From assembly GCF_032598785.1 (NCBI RefSeq), contig NZ_CP102984.1: a stretch of 64,000 bases of DNA. One strand, written 5' to 3'. This document shows positions 25,849 through 35,995 of this stretch, piece by piece. This DNA comes from Terrisporobacter petrolearius (GTDB taxonomy: Bacteria > Bacillota > Clostridia > Peptostreptococcales > Peptostreptococcaceae). How positions within the stretch are numbered: position 1 is the stretch's first letter; every line of letters starts with the position of its first letter. Below the pieces are notes generated by a model that ran no database searches, had not been told where the DNA came from, and was given only the letters and a program-made list of their open reading frames with translations. The position numbers and the translations under genes are program-made.

Positions 25849-25883
25849 AAAAGCTGTAAGTAAAAATCTTACAGCTTTTTAAA
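25849..25883 (+). terminator. Terminator of the 167-residue gene
   Basis: AAAAAGCTGTAAG ... CTTACAGCTTTTT. Confidence 0.88.
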
Positions 25884-25886
25884 CAT

Positions 25887-26711
25887 TTATTTTTTACTAT
25901 TTAAGTAATCTAAAGATTTCAAAGTATATCCCTCTTCTTCCCAGTGTGTGATTACTTCATCTAATATCTCGCTATTTGTTTTTGAATTTGAGTGAAGTAA
26001 AACTATGGCACCAGGATGAGTTCTGGAATATATTTTATTTTTAGCAAATTCATGGGTAGGTTGTTGGTTATTGTACCAATCAACATAAGCAAAACTCCAA
26101 AAGATTGAAGCGTAACCTAAATCACTAGTCATTTTTAATGATTCTTCACTAAATTTTCCCATTGGTGGTCTAAAATATTTAGGCATTTCTTTTCCTGTTA
26201 CGTCTTTATATGTTTTAGCCACATCTAAAATTTCTTTTTTGAACTTTTCTTCGTCATGAATTGATGCCATGGAAACATGACTTACTGAGTGGTTACATAC
26301 TAAATGCCCTTCTTTTTCCATTCTTTTTATTATGTCTGGATTGTTTTTGATATAACTCTCCACTACAAAGAAATTACCTGGAGCATTGTGTTTTTTCAAT
26401 ACATCTAACATATGGTTAGTAAACCCATTTTCATAACCAGAGTCAAAAGTTAAATATATTACTTTTTCCTTTGGTTTTCCAACATAATAAGTGTTGTAGT
26501 TTCTAAAAAAATCGGCTTCTTTTATTGGTAAAGGTTGTTTACCATCTTCTCGTGGATTAAAATACCAGTTATATTCCTGGGTACTAATATCTTTGGAATA
26601 AATTTGAGTTTTTATTTTGGTGAATATTGCATTGTTATTAGCAATGATAAATGCAAAAACTAATAAAAATGCACCAATAATTATTGATTTATTTATGTTA
26701 TTTTTTTTCAA
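25887..26711 (-). CDS. PdaA-like polysaccharide deacetylase
   Basis: A 274-residue protein with an N-terminal signal anchor and a NodB-type deacetylase domain. The motif TFDSGYENG (where typical NodB has TFDDGP), NHSVSH for zinc binding, FRPPMGKFS and HSNSKTNSEIL match the PdaA subgroup, as does the pre-domain NWYFNPREDGKQP. PdaA removes acetyl groups from muramic acid so that spore-cortex muramic delta-lactam can form. A cortex role during sporulation is likely by family. The start follows TGGAGGTTTAGATTTG. Confidence 0.88.
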   Translation of the reverse strand: MKKNNINKSIIIGAFLLVFAFIIANNNAIFTKIKTQIYSKDISTQEYNWYFNPREDGKQPLPIKEADFFRNYNTYYVGKPKEKVIYLTFDSGYENGFTNHMLDVLKKHNAPGNFFVVESYIKNNPDIIKRMEKEGHLVCNHSVSHVSMASIHDEEKFKKEILDVAKTYKDVTGKEMPKYFRPPMGKFSEESLKMTSDLGYASIFWSFAYVDWYNNQQPTHEFAKNKIYSRTHPGAIVLLHSNSKTNSEILDEVITHWEEEGYTLKSLDYLNSKK

Positions 26712-26864
26712 ATCTAAACCTCCATTTCTGTCCTATTGAAATTTAGCTATACATATTATTGCCAAAAGGAATATAATAAATTTATGATTAAACTAAATTA
26801 CTTTCGTGGTAATATAATAAGGTTAAGTAAAAAAATTCTTTAATAAACTATGAAAGGATGAGTC

Positions 26865-29800
26865 ATGAATATAAATAAAATTAAAAGTATAGTACAAGAT
26901 GTGGTTTTTCTTGATTTAGAAACTAGTGGACTAAATCCTTTTAAAGCTGAAATATTAGAAATTGGAGCTATTAAAATAGAAAATAATAAAGCAACTTCTT
27001 TTCATACTTTAATTAAAAATAAAAAAGAAGTTCCTATTGAAATTTTTTCTCTTTGTACTAACTTAAAAAAAGAGGAATTAAGTAAAGCACCAAATTTATA
27101 TGATATAAAAAATAAGTTAAAGGAATTTTTAGGCAATAAAAAAATAATTTGCCATAATGGTGAATTTGAAAAAAAATTTTTAGAACATTATATTCCTGAA
27201 ATAAAAAATGAGATTTTAGACTCTATGGAACTGGCAGCAATATTAGAGCCTTATCATAAAGAATACAGCTTAGAGTATTTAAAAAATACTTTGACAAAGG
27301 ATTTGTCTTGTGAGAAACATAGAGCTTTAGATGATGTTATAGATACAATAAAAGTAGTAAATGCCTTGCTTTTAAGACTGAAAAATGAAGAAAGTAAAAG
27401 TGGGACTTTGGAAAATTTAACTTTTAAGATAAATTCTACTTTAAATAGATTTGGATTAAACAAATGGATTTGGAGTCACATTATTGATGAAGGAAATCAC
27501 AATTTAGAAGACTTAGATGTGACTTATGAAGACGATGAAATCATTGCTGAAAATAAAAAGGATATGAAAAATACTCTTATAGATAATAGATTTTGTTATG
27601 AGTATTTATTAAAGAAAAGTGAAATTTGGCAAAGTAAAAAAGGCTTTAATTATGAATTTAGGCCAGGCCAATTTGAACTAAGTAAAATCATACGAGAAAC
27701 TATGAACACTAGAGGAGAGAATATTGCTTGTATTGAAGCTCCAACAGGTATAGGAAAAAGTGTGGGGTATTTATTACCAAGTATAATGGAAAGTTATTTA
27801 AACCATAAAAGGATAATTATTTCCACAGATACAAAGGAACTGCAAACACAACTTATAAAAAAAGATATTCCAAATGTAATACAATCTCTTAGCTTAGAGG
27901 GGAAAATCTCATTTGGATATATTAAGGGAAAAAGTAATTATATTTGTGTGGAAAAACTAGAAAAATATATTAATGAATACGATAACAATAAATGTAGTTC
28001 TAATGAAATATTATCTTTAATCATATTAGAAAGACTTGTGAAAGATGGTATTTATGGAGATATTGAAGAGATAAATTATTGGATTGTAAATCATTTCCCA
28101 GATATAATCACTCATTTAAGGCAAGTTTCTTGTGACCCTAATCTTTGTAAACCAAAGAAATGTTACAAAGAATGTCTTTACAAAAAAAGAGTAGAAGAAC
28201 TAAAAGAAGAAGATATAACTGTAGTTAATCATTCCCTTCTTGCTAGATGGCCTTACAAGGATGAAAAACCTATAGAAAATTTGATTGTAGATGAGGCACA
28301 TAACTTAGTGGAAAAAGGTTACGAGTTTTTTGCATCAGAAGTGGAATACAGAAGTTTGAGGTATTTTTTACAAGAAATTTATCCTTTTGAATTAGTACAT
28401 AACAGTCCTTTTGCGTATATTAGTAGAAAAAAGAGGTCCCTTAAACCTTTTGATAGATTTTATAATTATATAAAAATGGAAGCAAACAATAAGGCCAAAA
28501 TAAGCAGAGAAATAAATCTTATAACTGAAGAAGCTGAGTATATTTTAGAATATGGGAAAATGAACAATTACTCAAATTTTTCAAACTATAATTTAAGTTG
28601 GGAGATAAATCTTCAAAGTGAAGAAAAAGCCGGATCTTTATACAAAGACAAAAGACTAGTAGATGTTACATATAGCAAATACGGAGACTGTATAAAGACT
28701 TCTCTAGACAAAATCCTCTCCAATTTAAAATCTATTTTATATATTTTGGATAGACAAATGGACGATGATAATTTGGACAAAGAAAATGATACTTACAAAC
28801 AAGGTGAAAGTAAGGTAAAAGACTTGGAAGCTTTAAAAAATACAATAGAAGTGTTCTTAGAGTATAATGAAGCTGATTTATATGCAAGAATTGTTACCCT
28901 ACACAAGGATTTCGACAACTTTTTATTTCAAGTTGTTCCTTTAAATATAGCTGATTTATTTGAAGAAAAAATATTGTCTTCTTTAAACTGTGGCATATTT
29001 TTATCAGCAACCTTAACAGTAAATAACAATATGAAGCATTTTGTTAATACTTTAGGAATAGATAGATTTATTCGTAAAGAAAAGATAATTGAACCTTTAT
29101 TTGATTACAAAAGAAGAATAAAAATTATTACTTTAGATGATATATCTTCATACAAAAACAAAGATTTTATAGAAGATATGAGTAGGGTAATAAGCAACTT
29201 ATCACCCTACACCAATGGTCACATGTTATCTTTGTTCAATTCGAAGGATAGGCAAGAAAAGACTTACGAGATTTTGAAAGAATTTCTTCATGAAAAAGAT
29301 ATAGAAATATACATGAACAAAAAGCATATAAAATTACTAAAAGATTTTAATAAAAAATGTGTTATTTTAGGATCAAAAGGTTGTTTTGAAGGGGTGGATG
29401 TACCAGGGGATGGACTAACTTGTGTGACCTTAGACAAAATTCCCAACTTAAATCCTAAAGACCCTCTTTATTCAACAATAATGAATAAATTTAACAAAAC
29501 TTATTATGATGTAAATCAACCTCAAATGATAATTAAATTGAAACAAGCCATGGGAAGAATACTTAGGAGTAAATACGACTATGGATGTTTTATTATATTT
29601 GATATGGGAAGAAAAGAAAACTTATATAGGCTAAAAAAGGATTTACATTATTGTGATATAATAAATACTAACTACTTTAATTTACCAATTATTGTGAATC
29701 ATCATTTAACTCTATGCAGAAAAGAAGTAATAAGAGATTTAATAAGGGATATTAGTAATAGCGAATTAATTAGAGATATGAATAGTAAAATGAAAATTGA

Positions 29801-29930
29801 AGAACATTTTAATGAAGAAATAAACAACAGATCAATAAATGCAAAGATTAAAATAAAAGATGAAAAAAACTACTTGCTAAAGTATTTTGACTTAAAATAT
29901 TTAATCAATAAAGATAATATTGATAAATAA
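26865..29930 (+). CDS. dinG: DinG-type helicase with N-terminal DEDDh exonuclease
   Basis: A 1021-residue fusion. Residues about 10-175 are a DnaQ-like 3'-5' exonuclease (VFLDLETSGLNPFKAEILEIGAIK, HRALDDVIDTI). From about 265 comes an XPD-like superfamily 2 helicase: Walker A EAPTGIGKSVGYLLP, four cysteines at about 422-440 (SCDPNLCKPKKCYKECLY) likely binding an Fe-S cluster, DEAH box VDEAHNLVEKG, and late motifs GCFEGVDVPG and KQAMGRILRS. It should unwind DNA with 5' tails in repair. Many Firmicute DinG proteins lack the Fe-S cysteines, so their presence is worth noting. The ribosome site is GAAAGGATG. Confidence 0.93.
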   Translation: MNINKIKSIVQDVVFLDLETSGLNPFKAEILEIGAIKIENNKATSFHTLIKNKKEVPIEIFSLCTNLKKEELSKAPNLYDIKNKLKEFLGNKKIICHNGEFEKKFLEHYIPEIKNEILDSMELAAILEPYHKEYSLEYLKNTLTKDLSCEKHRALDDVIDTIKVVNALLLRLKNEESKSGTLENLTFKINSTLNRFGLNKWIWSHIIDEGNHNLEDLDVTYEDDEIIAENKKDMKNTLIDNRFCYEYLLKKSEIWQSKKGFNYEFRPGQFELSKIIRETMNTRGENIACIEAPTGIGKSVGYLLPSIMESYLNHKRIIISTDTKELQTQLIKKDIPNVIQSLSLEGKISFGYIKGKSNYICVEKLEKYINEYDNNKCSSNEILSLIILERLVKDGIYGDIEEINYWIVNHFPDIITHLRQVSCDPNLCKPKKCYKECLYKKRVEELKEEDITVVNHSLLARWPYKDEKPIENLIVDEAHNLVEKGYEFFASEVEYRSLRYFLQEIYPFELVHNSPFAYISRKKRSLKPFDRFYNYIKMEANNKAKISREINLITEEAEYILEYGKMNNYSNFSNYNLSWEINLQSEEKAGSLYKDKRLVDVTYSKYGDCIKTSLDKILSNLKSILYILDRQMDDDNLDKENDTYKQGESKVKDLEALKNTIEVFLEYNEADLYARIVTLHKDFDNFLFQVVPLNIADLFEEKILSSLNCGIFLSATLTVNNNMKHFVNTLGIDRFIRKEKIIEPLFDYKRRIKIITLDDISSYKNKDFIEDMSRVISNLSPYTNGHMLSLFNSKDRQEKTYEILKEFLHEKDIEIYMNKKHIKLLKDFNKKCVILGSKGCFEGVDVPGDGLTCVTLDKIPNLNPKDPLYSTIMNKFNKTYYDVNQPQMIIKLKQAMGRILRSKYDYGCFIIFDMGRKENLYRLKKDLHYCDIINTNYFNLPIIVNHHLTLCRKEVIRDLIRDISNSELIRDMNSKMKIEEHFNEEINNRSINAKIKIKDEKNYLLKYFDLKYLINKDNIDK

Positions 29931-29937
29931 TAGAATC

Positions 29938-29973
29938 TATAAAAAGTACATGAATTACTCATGTACTTTTTTA
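29938..29973 (+). terminator. Terminator of the dinG-like gene
   Basis: AAAAAGTACATGA-ATTAC-TCATGTACTTTTTT. Confidence 0.9.
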
Positions 29974-29984
29974 CTACTTAAATT

Positions 29985-30686
29985 TTATTTTATATAATCA
30001 ATAATAGTTTCACATATTTTAGATGAATGGATAATGCTAATCTCATCTATTACGTTATTATAAGAAATTATAAATAATGAATGTTTATTTAAATGTCCAT
30101 TGCTTTTAATATTATAAAAATAAAGTATCTTATTTTCATTTAACAAATTAACTGCTATTTGTGGACAGGTTAAGTTATATGTTGTATTAAACTCTTTAAT
30201 ATTATTGCCAATATAATTTCTATATTTTTCTGTAATAAAATTTTCATTTAAAGTTGAATAATTCTTATTATAATCTATTTTTATATCCATATTATTTATA
30301 TTTGCCTCAAAATAATCTTCATTAACTGTGTCTGTATCATTAAATGAAGATTTTATAACTTTATTATCTTTGTACCAAAGTATCACATAAGAGTCATCAT
30401 TATTAATATCATAATAAGCTTTTATAATGGCATAATGATTAAAATCTCTAAGACTAATATAGTTATGATGAAGAAAAGATAAGTCCTTTATATTTAGATA
30501 ATAAGTAGATTTTTCAGGTGAACCATAAATTTTTTCTACATCATCATATGTAACACCAACCAATTGTTTTATATCTGAAGTAGTTAATTTTGTTTGATTT
30601 TTACTATTGTTCAAGTTGTTCATTTCACAACCAAAACATAGTAAAGTAATAAATAATAAAAATATAATTATAAATTTTCTATTCAT
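29985..30686 (-). CDS. Hypothetical lipoprotein
   Basis: A 233-residue protein with a lipoprotein signal (MNRKFIIIFLLFITLLCFGC, lipobox LCFGC). The mature part begins with an Asn/Ser-rich linker, then LTTSDIKQLVGVTYDDVEKIYGSPEKSTYYL, which looks like a small SmpA/BamE-style or DUF4309-like fold motif (VxxxGxPxxSxYY), then beta-rich sequence. I cannot name a family. It would sit on the outer membrane face. The start follows AGGAGATGTGAA. Confidence 0.72.
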   Translation of the reverse strand: MNRKFIIIFLLFITLLCFGCEMNNLNNSKNQTKLTTSDIKQLVGVTYDDVEKIYGSPEKSTYYLNIKDLSFLHHNYISLRDFNHYAIIKAYYDINNDDSYVILWYKDNKVIKSSFNDTDTVNEDYFEANINNMDIKIDYNKNYSTLNENFITEKYRNYIGNNIKEFNTTYNLTCPQIAVNLLNENKILYFYNIKSNGHLNKHSLFIISYNNVIDEISIIHSSKICETIIDYIK

Positions 30687-30801
30687 TTCACATCTCCTAA
30701 GTATTTATACAAATATTATCTAGTTTTGTTTGAAAAATATACTCTGCATAACATAAAAGTATTAATACAAACTAATAAAAAAGACTTTTAGGAGGACAAA
30801 A

Positions 30802-31752
30802 ATGACATACATAATTTTATTAATTGGATTTTTATTTTTAATTAAAGGAGCAGATTTTTTTGTAGAGGGATCATCTTCCATTGCAAAAAAGTTTAAAATA
30901 CCAAGCCTTATAATAGGTCTTACTATAGTGGCATTTGGGACTAGTGCACCAGAGGCTGCTGTAAGTATAACAGCTGCTATAAGAGGACAAAATGAAATGG
31001 CTATAGCAAATGTTGTTGGATCTAACATTTTTAATATATTGTTTGTTGTTGGGGTAACGGCAATGATAAAACCAATATATGTACAAAAATCAACGATTCT
31101 TAAAGAATTTCCATTTTTACTATTGTCATCTATAGTGCTGGCAATTTTAGCTTATGATGTATGGTTTCAAGGATATAACGAAAATATTTTAACCAGAGCA
31201 GATGGATTAATATTTTTAGCCTTATTTATTATATTCATATATTATTTAATTGATATGGCCATAAATAGCAATGATGAAACAAGTGAAGAAAATTATAAAG
31301 TAATGCCACTTTCAAAAAGTATTTTATTGAGTATAGGTGGACTTTTAGGTATTATAATAGGAGGTAATTTTGTAGTAAATAGTGCATCAGATATAGCTAT
31401 GTCTTTGGGAATGAGTGAAAACCTAGTAGGACTTACTATAGTTGCCATTGGAACTTCTCTACCTGAACTAGCAACAAGTATAGTTGCAGCGAAAAAGGGT
31501 GAAAGTGATATTGCTATTGGAAATGCTGTAGGATCCAATATATTTAATATATTGTTTGTTCTTGGAGTATCATCTTGTATTAGTAATGTTCCTGTGCAAG
31601 CTGAAGCCTTTACAGATATGTTTGTAATGATAGTATCTACAATAATAGTATATATTCTTGCTATCTCAAATAGAAAGATAAATAAAGTAGAGGGTATTAT
31701 TATTAGTTTACTATATATTGCTTATTTTATTTTTATAATTTATAGACAATAA
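30802..31752 (+). CDS. Sodium/calcium antiporter of the CaCA family (YrbG-like)
   Basis: A 316-residue membrane protein made of two inverted halves, each with an alpha repeat: GTSAPEAAVSITAAIRGQNEMAIANVVGSNIFNILFV and GTSLPELATSIVAAKKGESDIAIGNAVGSNIFNILFV (GTSxPE with the ion-binding Glu in both). It exchanges cations across the membrane. The ribosome site TAGGAGGAC precedes the start. The AEC gene follows after 25 bases, so the two are probably co-transcribed. Confidence 0.93.
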   Translation: MTYIILLIGFLFLIKGADFFVEGSSSIAKKFKIPSLIIGLTIVAFGTSAPEAAVSITAAIRGQNEMAIANVVGSNIFNILFVVGVTAMIKPIYVQKSTILKEFPFLLLSSIVLAILAYDVWFQGYNENILTRADGLIFLALFIIFIYYLIDMAINSNDETSEENYKVMPLSKSILLSIGGLLGIIIGGNFVVNSASDIAMSLGMSENLVGLTIVAIGTSLPELATSIVAAKKGESDIAIGNAVGSNIFNILFVLGVSSCISNVPVQAEAFTDMFVMIVSTIIVYILAISNRKINKVEGIIISLLYIAYFIFIIYRQ

Positions 31753-31777
31753 ATTTTTATTATATTGGGGGAAGGTA

Positions 31778-32698
31778 ATGGATATTAGAGTAATTGTTAA
31801 TCAAATGCTAGTCTTATTTATAGTGATGATAATAGGTTATATTACTAATAAAAAGAATATTTTAGATGTAAATGCGAATAAAAAAATATCATCACTGCTT
31901 TTAAATATTACTGCACCAGCACTGATCTTATCATCAGTAGTAAATAGGCATAAAGCAGGGGATCCAAAGTTAGTCTTAGATATTGCTGTGCTAGCGATCA
32001 TTTTATATGCAATCTTGCCTTTTTTAGGCATAGTTTTGGCGAAAATTTTAAAAGTACCAAAAGAAGATGAAAATTTATATCAATTTATGACCATATTTTC
32101 AAATGTTGGTTTTGTAGGATTTCCAGTGATTGAATCAATTTTTGGTAGTGAAGCTGTGTTTTTTGCAGCAATCATTAACTTAGTGTTCAATATTTTTTGT
32201 TATAGCTATGGTATTTATTTAATATCTGAAAGTAATAAATTATCTTTTGATATTAAAACTTTAATTAATCCAGGGATTATAGTATCAATAATTGCTATTA
32301 TAATATATATAACAAATATAGAAGTACATTTAGTTATAAAAGAGACAACATCTATGATAGGGGGAATTACTACGCCTCTTGCCATGATGTTAATAGGATC
32401 ATCTTTAGGAGAAATACCAATAAAAGAAGTGTTTTTAGAAAAAAGATTATACCCATATACTTTTATAAAACAAATAATAATGCCTATAATTTTTTTCTTA
32501 ATATTAAAACCTTTTGTCACAAACGAATTAATACTTGGAATTATAATAATTGTTTCAGCAATGCCTGTAGCAACTATAACCATTATGTTTTGTAATGAGT
32601 ATGAAGGAAATATAAACCTTGCATCTAAAACTATCTTTATCACTACTTTATGTAGTGTAGTAACAATACCTGCCTTGGTTTACATATTATTAATTTAA
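31778..32698 (+). CDS. AEC family (auxin-efflux-carrier-like) transporter
   Basis: A 306-residue membrane protein with ten predicted segments in two five-helix halves. Landmarks are MLVLFIVMIIGYITNKKNILD, ISSLLLNITAPALILSSV, FSNVGFVGFPVIESIFG and PLAMMLIGSSLGEIP. Members export or import organic acids such as malate. It lies in the same unit as the antiporter. The ribosome site is GGGGGAAGG. A strong bidirectional terminator follows. Confidence 0.92.
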   Translation: MDIRVIVNQMLVLFIVMIIGYITNKKNILDVNANKKISSLLLNITAPALILSSVVNRHKAGDPKLVLDIAVLAIILYAILPFLGIVLAKILKVPKEDENLYQFMTIFSNVGFVGFPVIESIFGSEAVFFAAIINLVFNIFCYSYGIYLISESNKLSFDIKTLINPGIIVSIIAIIIYITNIEVHLVIKETTSMIGGITTPLAMMLIGSSLGEIPIKEVFLEKRLYPYTFIKQIIMPIIFFLILKPFVTNELILGIIIIVSAMPVATITIMFCNEYEGNINLASKTIFITTLCSVVTIPALVYILLI

Positions 32699-32737
32699 AA
32701 AGCTATGAACTAGAATATTCTAGTTCATAGCTTTTGT
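32697..32737. terminator. Bidirectional terminator between the AEC gene and cotE
   Basis: AAAGCTATGAACTAGAATATTCTAGTTCATAGCTTTT is a perfect hairpin with T-rich ends on both strands. Confidence 0.9.
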
Positions 32738-32743
32738 TATTTT

Positions 32744-34009
32744 TTATAAAGATGGTATTTGACCAAAAGTATCTTGAAGTTCTTTTTCAAATACAGTAGG
32801 ATTATTTATAGATTCATACATAGATCTTAAAAGTATATTAGCTTGATCGAATGTTGATTGCCAAGCAAATATTCCACCTAAACAATTTTGACGTGCATAT
32901 TGTGCTTTTATAAAAATTGACACTTCGTTATCAAAAGACATGGCGAATTCGCCATCTTTTACTAAATAAGGAACTTTTGCATCGTTATCAAATCTGTACA
33001 CAAATCCATTTCTATTTATATAAGATTTTCTAAGCTCGTCAAAAGATCTAGTTATTGTAGCACCTAATCGTCCATAAAATGGTAGGCCAAGTAAAATTTT
33101 TTCAGACGGCATACCTGCATCAATTAAGTTGTTTACCATATTATCTACACTATATCCAGGTATTGAGAAGTCAGATGGAAATAAGTTAGCTTGATGTTTT
33201 TTTGCATTTTCACCAGTTTCTCCTGCAGTAAAATCATAACTCATTAGATTGAAATGAGTAATTAAAGGAGCTATTTTATCTATTTCTGCACTTCTTGTTA
33301 TATATCCACGATCACCTGCTCCAGCGACACTTAACCAAGTTTCAGGTCCTAGAACATCCCTTAAAGCAGTTAATAAAAGTGTAAAGTTTTCTTTATCTTC
33401 AGGTCTTGATTTAATGCCAGCAGCACTACTTCCAGGATATTCCCAGTCAATATCGATTCCATCTAATTTATAATCATTCATAAGTTTTTGTACATTTCTA
33501 GCAAAAGCATATCTGGATGTTGGTGTTAAAGCTGCATCAGAAAATCCATCTGCTGCCCATCCCCCAATGGCAGCTATTACTTGAAGGTCTGGATTTATAT
33601 CTCTTAGTTTTACTAAAGATTTCAAATAAGTTGGAGCTGGAACGACTAGTTCGCCGCTAGGGCTAATTTCAACAAATGCATAAATTACAAAATCTAAAAA
33701 AGTAGGATCTATATTTTTAGGGTTTCCAAGAACATATTCTCCAACTATAGGCGCTAAATCAGGGCACTTTGGATTTAATGTGTCAGGTTTTAATTCCACA
33801 TCTATTGGAGGTCTCATGAATGTTGAATTCTTTTCGATTGCTTTTTTTGAAGATTTTATTCTTTTTTTACATCTATTGCACTCATCTTCAATAAAACAAA
33901 TATACCAATCTAAGCATTTATATTTTTCATTACAGCTATTAACTCTCTCTAGCAACTCTTTAAAAGTTTTAGGTGTTGGGAGTAAAACTGGAGTTCCTGG
34001 TAGCCAGTT
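32744..34009 (-). CDS. cotE: 3' part of an interrupted cotE-type gene: GH18 chitinase domain
   Basis: This frame encodes 420 residues from WLPGTPVLLPTPK onward plus a stop. It contains a Cys-rich linker (CLDWYICFIEDECNRC) and a GH18 chitinase domain with the catalytic motif DGIDIDWEYPGS. It has no promoter, no credible start (only TTG at 34045 inside the inserted element, preceded by a stop) and no signal. Its first residues are the missing second half of the peroxiredoxin motif TPxNWxPG that is cut off in the gene at 46367. Joining at AACTG keeps the frame and gives a 591-residue peroxiredoxin-chitinase, the architecture of CotE, a spore coat protein of Clostridioides difficile. Confidence 0.9.
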   Translation of the reverse strand, partial: NWLPGTPVLLPTPKTFKELLERVNSCNEKYKCLDWYICFIEDECNRCKKRIKSSKKAIEKNSTFMRPPIDVELKPDTLNPKCPDLAPIVGEYVLGNPKNIDPTFLDFVIYAFVEISPSGELVVPAPTYLKSLVKLRDINPDLQVIAAIGGWAADGFSDAALTPTSRYAFARNVQKLMNDYKLDGIDIDWEYPGSSAAGIKSRPEDKENFTLLLTALRDVLGPETWLSVAGAGDRGYITRSAEIDKIAPLITHFNLMSYDFTAGETGENAKKHQANLFPSDFSIPGYSVDNMVNNLIDAGMPSEKILLGLPFYGRLGATITRSFDELRKSYINRNGFVYRFDNDAKVPYLVKDGEFAMSFDNEVSIFIKAQYARQNCLGGIFAWQSTFDQANILLRSMYESINNPTVFEKELQDTFGQIPSL

Positions 34010-34028
34010 AAGCGTATTACTGTAACTG
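33995..34028. other. Left attachment junction of the cotE element
   Basis: The host half-site arm TCCTG (33995-33999, plus strand) is followed by GTAGC, core CAGTT (34005-34009), and the element arm TGTAACTG (34021-34028). The centre predicted from both arms is between 34005 and 34006. Minus-strand core: AACTG. Confidence 0.8.
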
Positions 34029-34067
34029 AAAAAACTTATAAACAAGTCTACAACTTATGTTTAAGTG

Positions 34068-35549
34068 CTATTTTGGTAATTTTGGATGTACTTCTAAAAT
34101 GAAATCATCTTTGCTTGCATTTTTAGATTTTTCATATAAAACTTTATCTAACACAGATTTTAGTAATAAATTCTGTTCCTTTGCATCATTAGAACGAGAG
34201 TAGTTATATAAAACCCTTTCTAGAGAAGGGATTATTTGTTTTTTAGCTTGTAAATTATCTTTGTAAGAAATTATAGATAAATTACATTCTGATATTTGAT
34301 TTTTTAAATCATCTATTCTGGAGCCTAAAACAGTAGATCTCTCTAAGAAAGTTTTATCATCATAAATTCCACGTTCTAGAAAATCATATAATTTACCTTT
34401 TTGTTTTTCAGTTTCTTTTAATTCTCTTTGTAATTTTTTTAATTCAAATTTTATTTTATCTATTTCTTTTGTATCATCTTTTAAATCTATTTTTACTTTG
34501 TAATTTTCTAACCAGCCTTCTAAGGAGTTTATAATTGCATCCTCTACATAATCTATAGAGCTAGATTTATTATCACAATGTCTACACCAAAGATATGTTC
34601 TGCCTCTAGAAATTTTTTGTATTATATTATGACCACATTTTTTACAAACAACTATACCAGCTAAAGGATTGGAAACTTTATTTTTACTTGGACTAATATA
34701 CTTACCTTTTCTTATTTCTTGGACCCTATTAAATGTAAATTCATCAATAATAGGCTCATGATATCCTTTTGCTATAATCTGTTCACCATCAGGACGAAGT
34801 CTACTATGGTTTTTTCTATCTATAGTCTTCCATTTGACATAGCCACAGTAAGTTATATTACTTAATATATCCCTTACAGCCTTTGCTTTAAATTCAATAT
34901 GATTATTTGTTTCATAACCTAGAGCATTTAGCTTGTTAGCAATTTTAGTAGCACCTTTATTTTCTAAGTACATACTAAATACTAATCTAACTGCTGCAGC
35001 TTGTTCTTCGTTTATAGCAAGATACTTTTTACCTTTATCATCATACTTAAACTCATATCCATAAGGAGCATTAGGACTAATATATTTGCCCTCCTCTATG
35101 CTTTTAGCTCTACCACGTTGCAAACGTCTATTAATAAGCTTTAATTCCTTCCTAGCCATAAATGCTTCGAACTCTGAATATTCTTCATCAAACTCATCAT
35201 CTAGATTATAAATTTTACGAGGAGTGATGATTTTAGTTTTAGAGTTTTTAAATGTATCTAAAATTAATCCCTGGTCCTGCATGTTACCACGGCCAAGTCT
35301 ATCAAGATCCATAACAAGAACAGCGTCATATTTTTTATTTCTCACTTCTTCCAAAAGTTCTATCATACGAGGTCTATGTTCAACATATTCCCCAGAAACC
35401 AGTTCCTCTTTTATATCAACTATATTTAATTTTCTCTCCTTAGCAACTTTCAAAAGAGTAGTCTTATGTCTATGAAGAGTTTCATATTCCCCTTCTTTTT
35501 CTGCTTCAATATCAGCACGAGATTTTCTTAAATATATACACGTTTTCAT
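34068..35549 (-). CDS. Large serine recombinase (SpoIVCA-like)
   Basis: The start at 35549 behind GAAAGGTGG gives 493 residues, the size of SpoIVCA. Domains: resolvase catalytic domain (residues 1-150; CIYLRKSR with the nucleophilic Ser, VLVMDLDRLGRGN, ARKELKLINRRLQRGR), recombinase domain (about 165-300; APYGYEF), zinc ribbon CKKCGHNIIQ ... CRHC, and a coiled coil (KIKFELKKLQRELKETEKQKGK). It is intact and lies 62 bases inside the element end, transcribed in the same direction as cotE. It should integrate and excise the element at TG-centred att sites. Regulation could not be read; no clear sigma-E or sigma-K promoter was identified. Confidence 0.95.
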   Translation of the reverse strand: MKTCIYLRKSRADIEAEKEGEYETLHRHKTTLLKVAKERKLNIVDIKEELVSGEYVEHRPRMIELLEEVRNKKYDAVLVMDLDRLGRGNMQDQGLILDTFKNSKTKIITPRKIYNLDDEFDEEYSEFEAFMARKELKLINRRLQRGRAKSIEEGKYISPNAPYGYEFKYDDKGKKYLAINEEQAAAVRLVFSMYLENKGATKIANKLNALGYETNNHIEFKAKAVRDILSNITYCGYVKWKTIDRKNHSRLRPDGEQIIAKGYHEPIIDEFTFNRVQEIRKGKYISPSKNKVSNPLAGIVVCKKCGHNIIQKISRGRTYLWCRHCDNKSSSIDYVEDAIINSLEGWLENYKVKIDLKDDTKEIDKIKFELKKLQRELKETEKQKGKLYDFLERGIYDDKTFLERSTVLGSRIDDLKNQISECNLSIISYKDNLQAKKQIIPSLERVLYNYSRSNDAKEQNLLLKSVLDKVLYEKSKNASKDDFILEVHPKLPK

Positions 35550-35724
35550 TATAAAACCACCTTTCAAGATAATTATATAATGTGTAAAATACAGTTAGAA
35601 CAGAGAAGTAGAAAATAAAAAAGTTAATAAGATGCAATAATTAATAAAATTAATCAAAATAAAAAATTTTAAAAAATTGCAATGTGGAATTTGAAAGAAT
35701 GGCTTAAATACAAAGTTTTAAGGT

Positions 35725-35762
35725 AAATAAAAAAAGTACTTTTTATAAAGTACTCAGAAAAT
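35725..35762 (-). terminator. Terminator after the small membrane protein gene
   Basis: Minus-strand AGTACTTT-ATAA-AAAGTACTTTTTTT. Confidence 0.75.
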
Positions 35763-35842
35763 CTATTTTATTAATTTTACACATCTATTATAGCATCTCT
35801 ATTAATAAATAATAAGAGAATGCGATGTGCTTCTTAGTTAGT

Positions 35843-35995
35843 CTATTTAAATAACATAGAAATTCTGCCATTAAAAATATCTACTAATAATAATTTTAAA
35901 TCGTATTGACTTAAATATCCCAATAATAATGTAAATACAATTATTATCAATATAGTATTTTGAAGCACATGATTATTATTGTAATCATGTTTCAT
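35843..35995 (-). CDS. Small single-pass membrane protein
   Basis: The start at 35995 follows GGAGGTCTATAAA; 50 residues with one hydrophobic helix (NTILIIIVFTLLLGYLS) and a basic end. No family recognised. It lies upstream of the recombinase in the same orientation but is separated from it by a terminator-like hairpin. Confidence 0.6.
   Translation of the reverse strand: MKHDYNNNHVLQNTILIIIVFTLLLGYLSQYDLKLLLVDIFNGRISMLFK

Noticed and set aside
32744..34045. A complete stand-alone chitinase starting at TTG 34045
   Set aside because: That start lies in the inserted element just after a stop codon, has no ribosome site, and the first 13 residues are unlike GH18 proteins. The fragment makes sense only as the 3' half of cotE.
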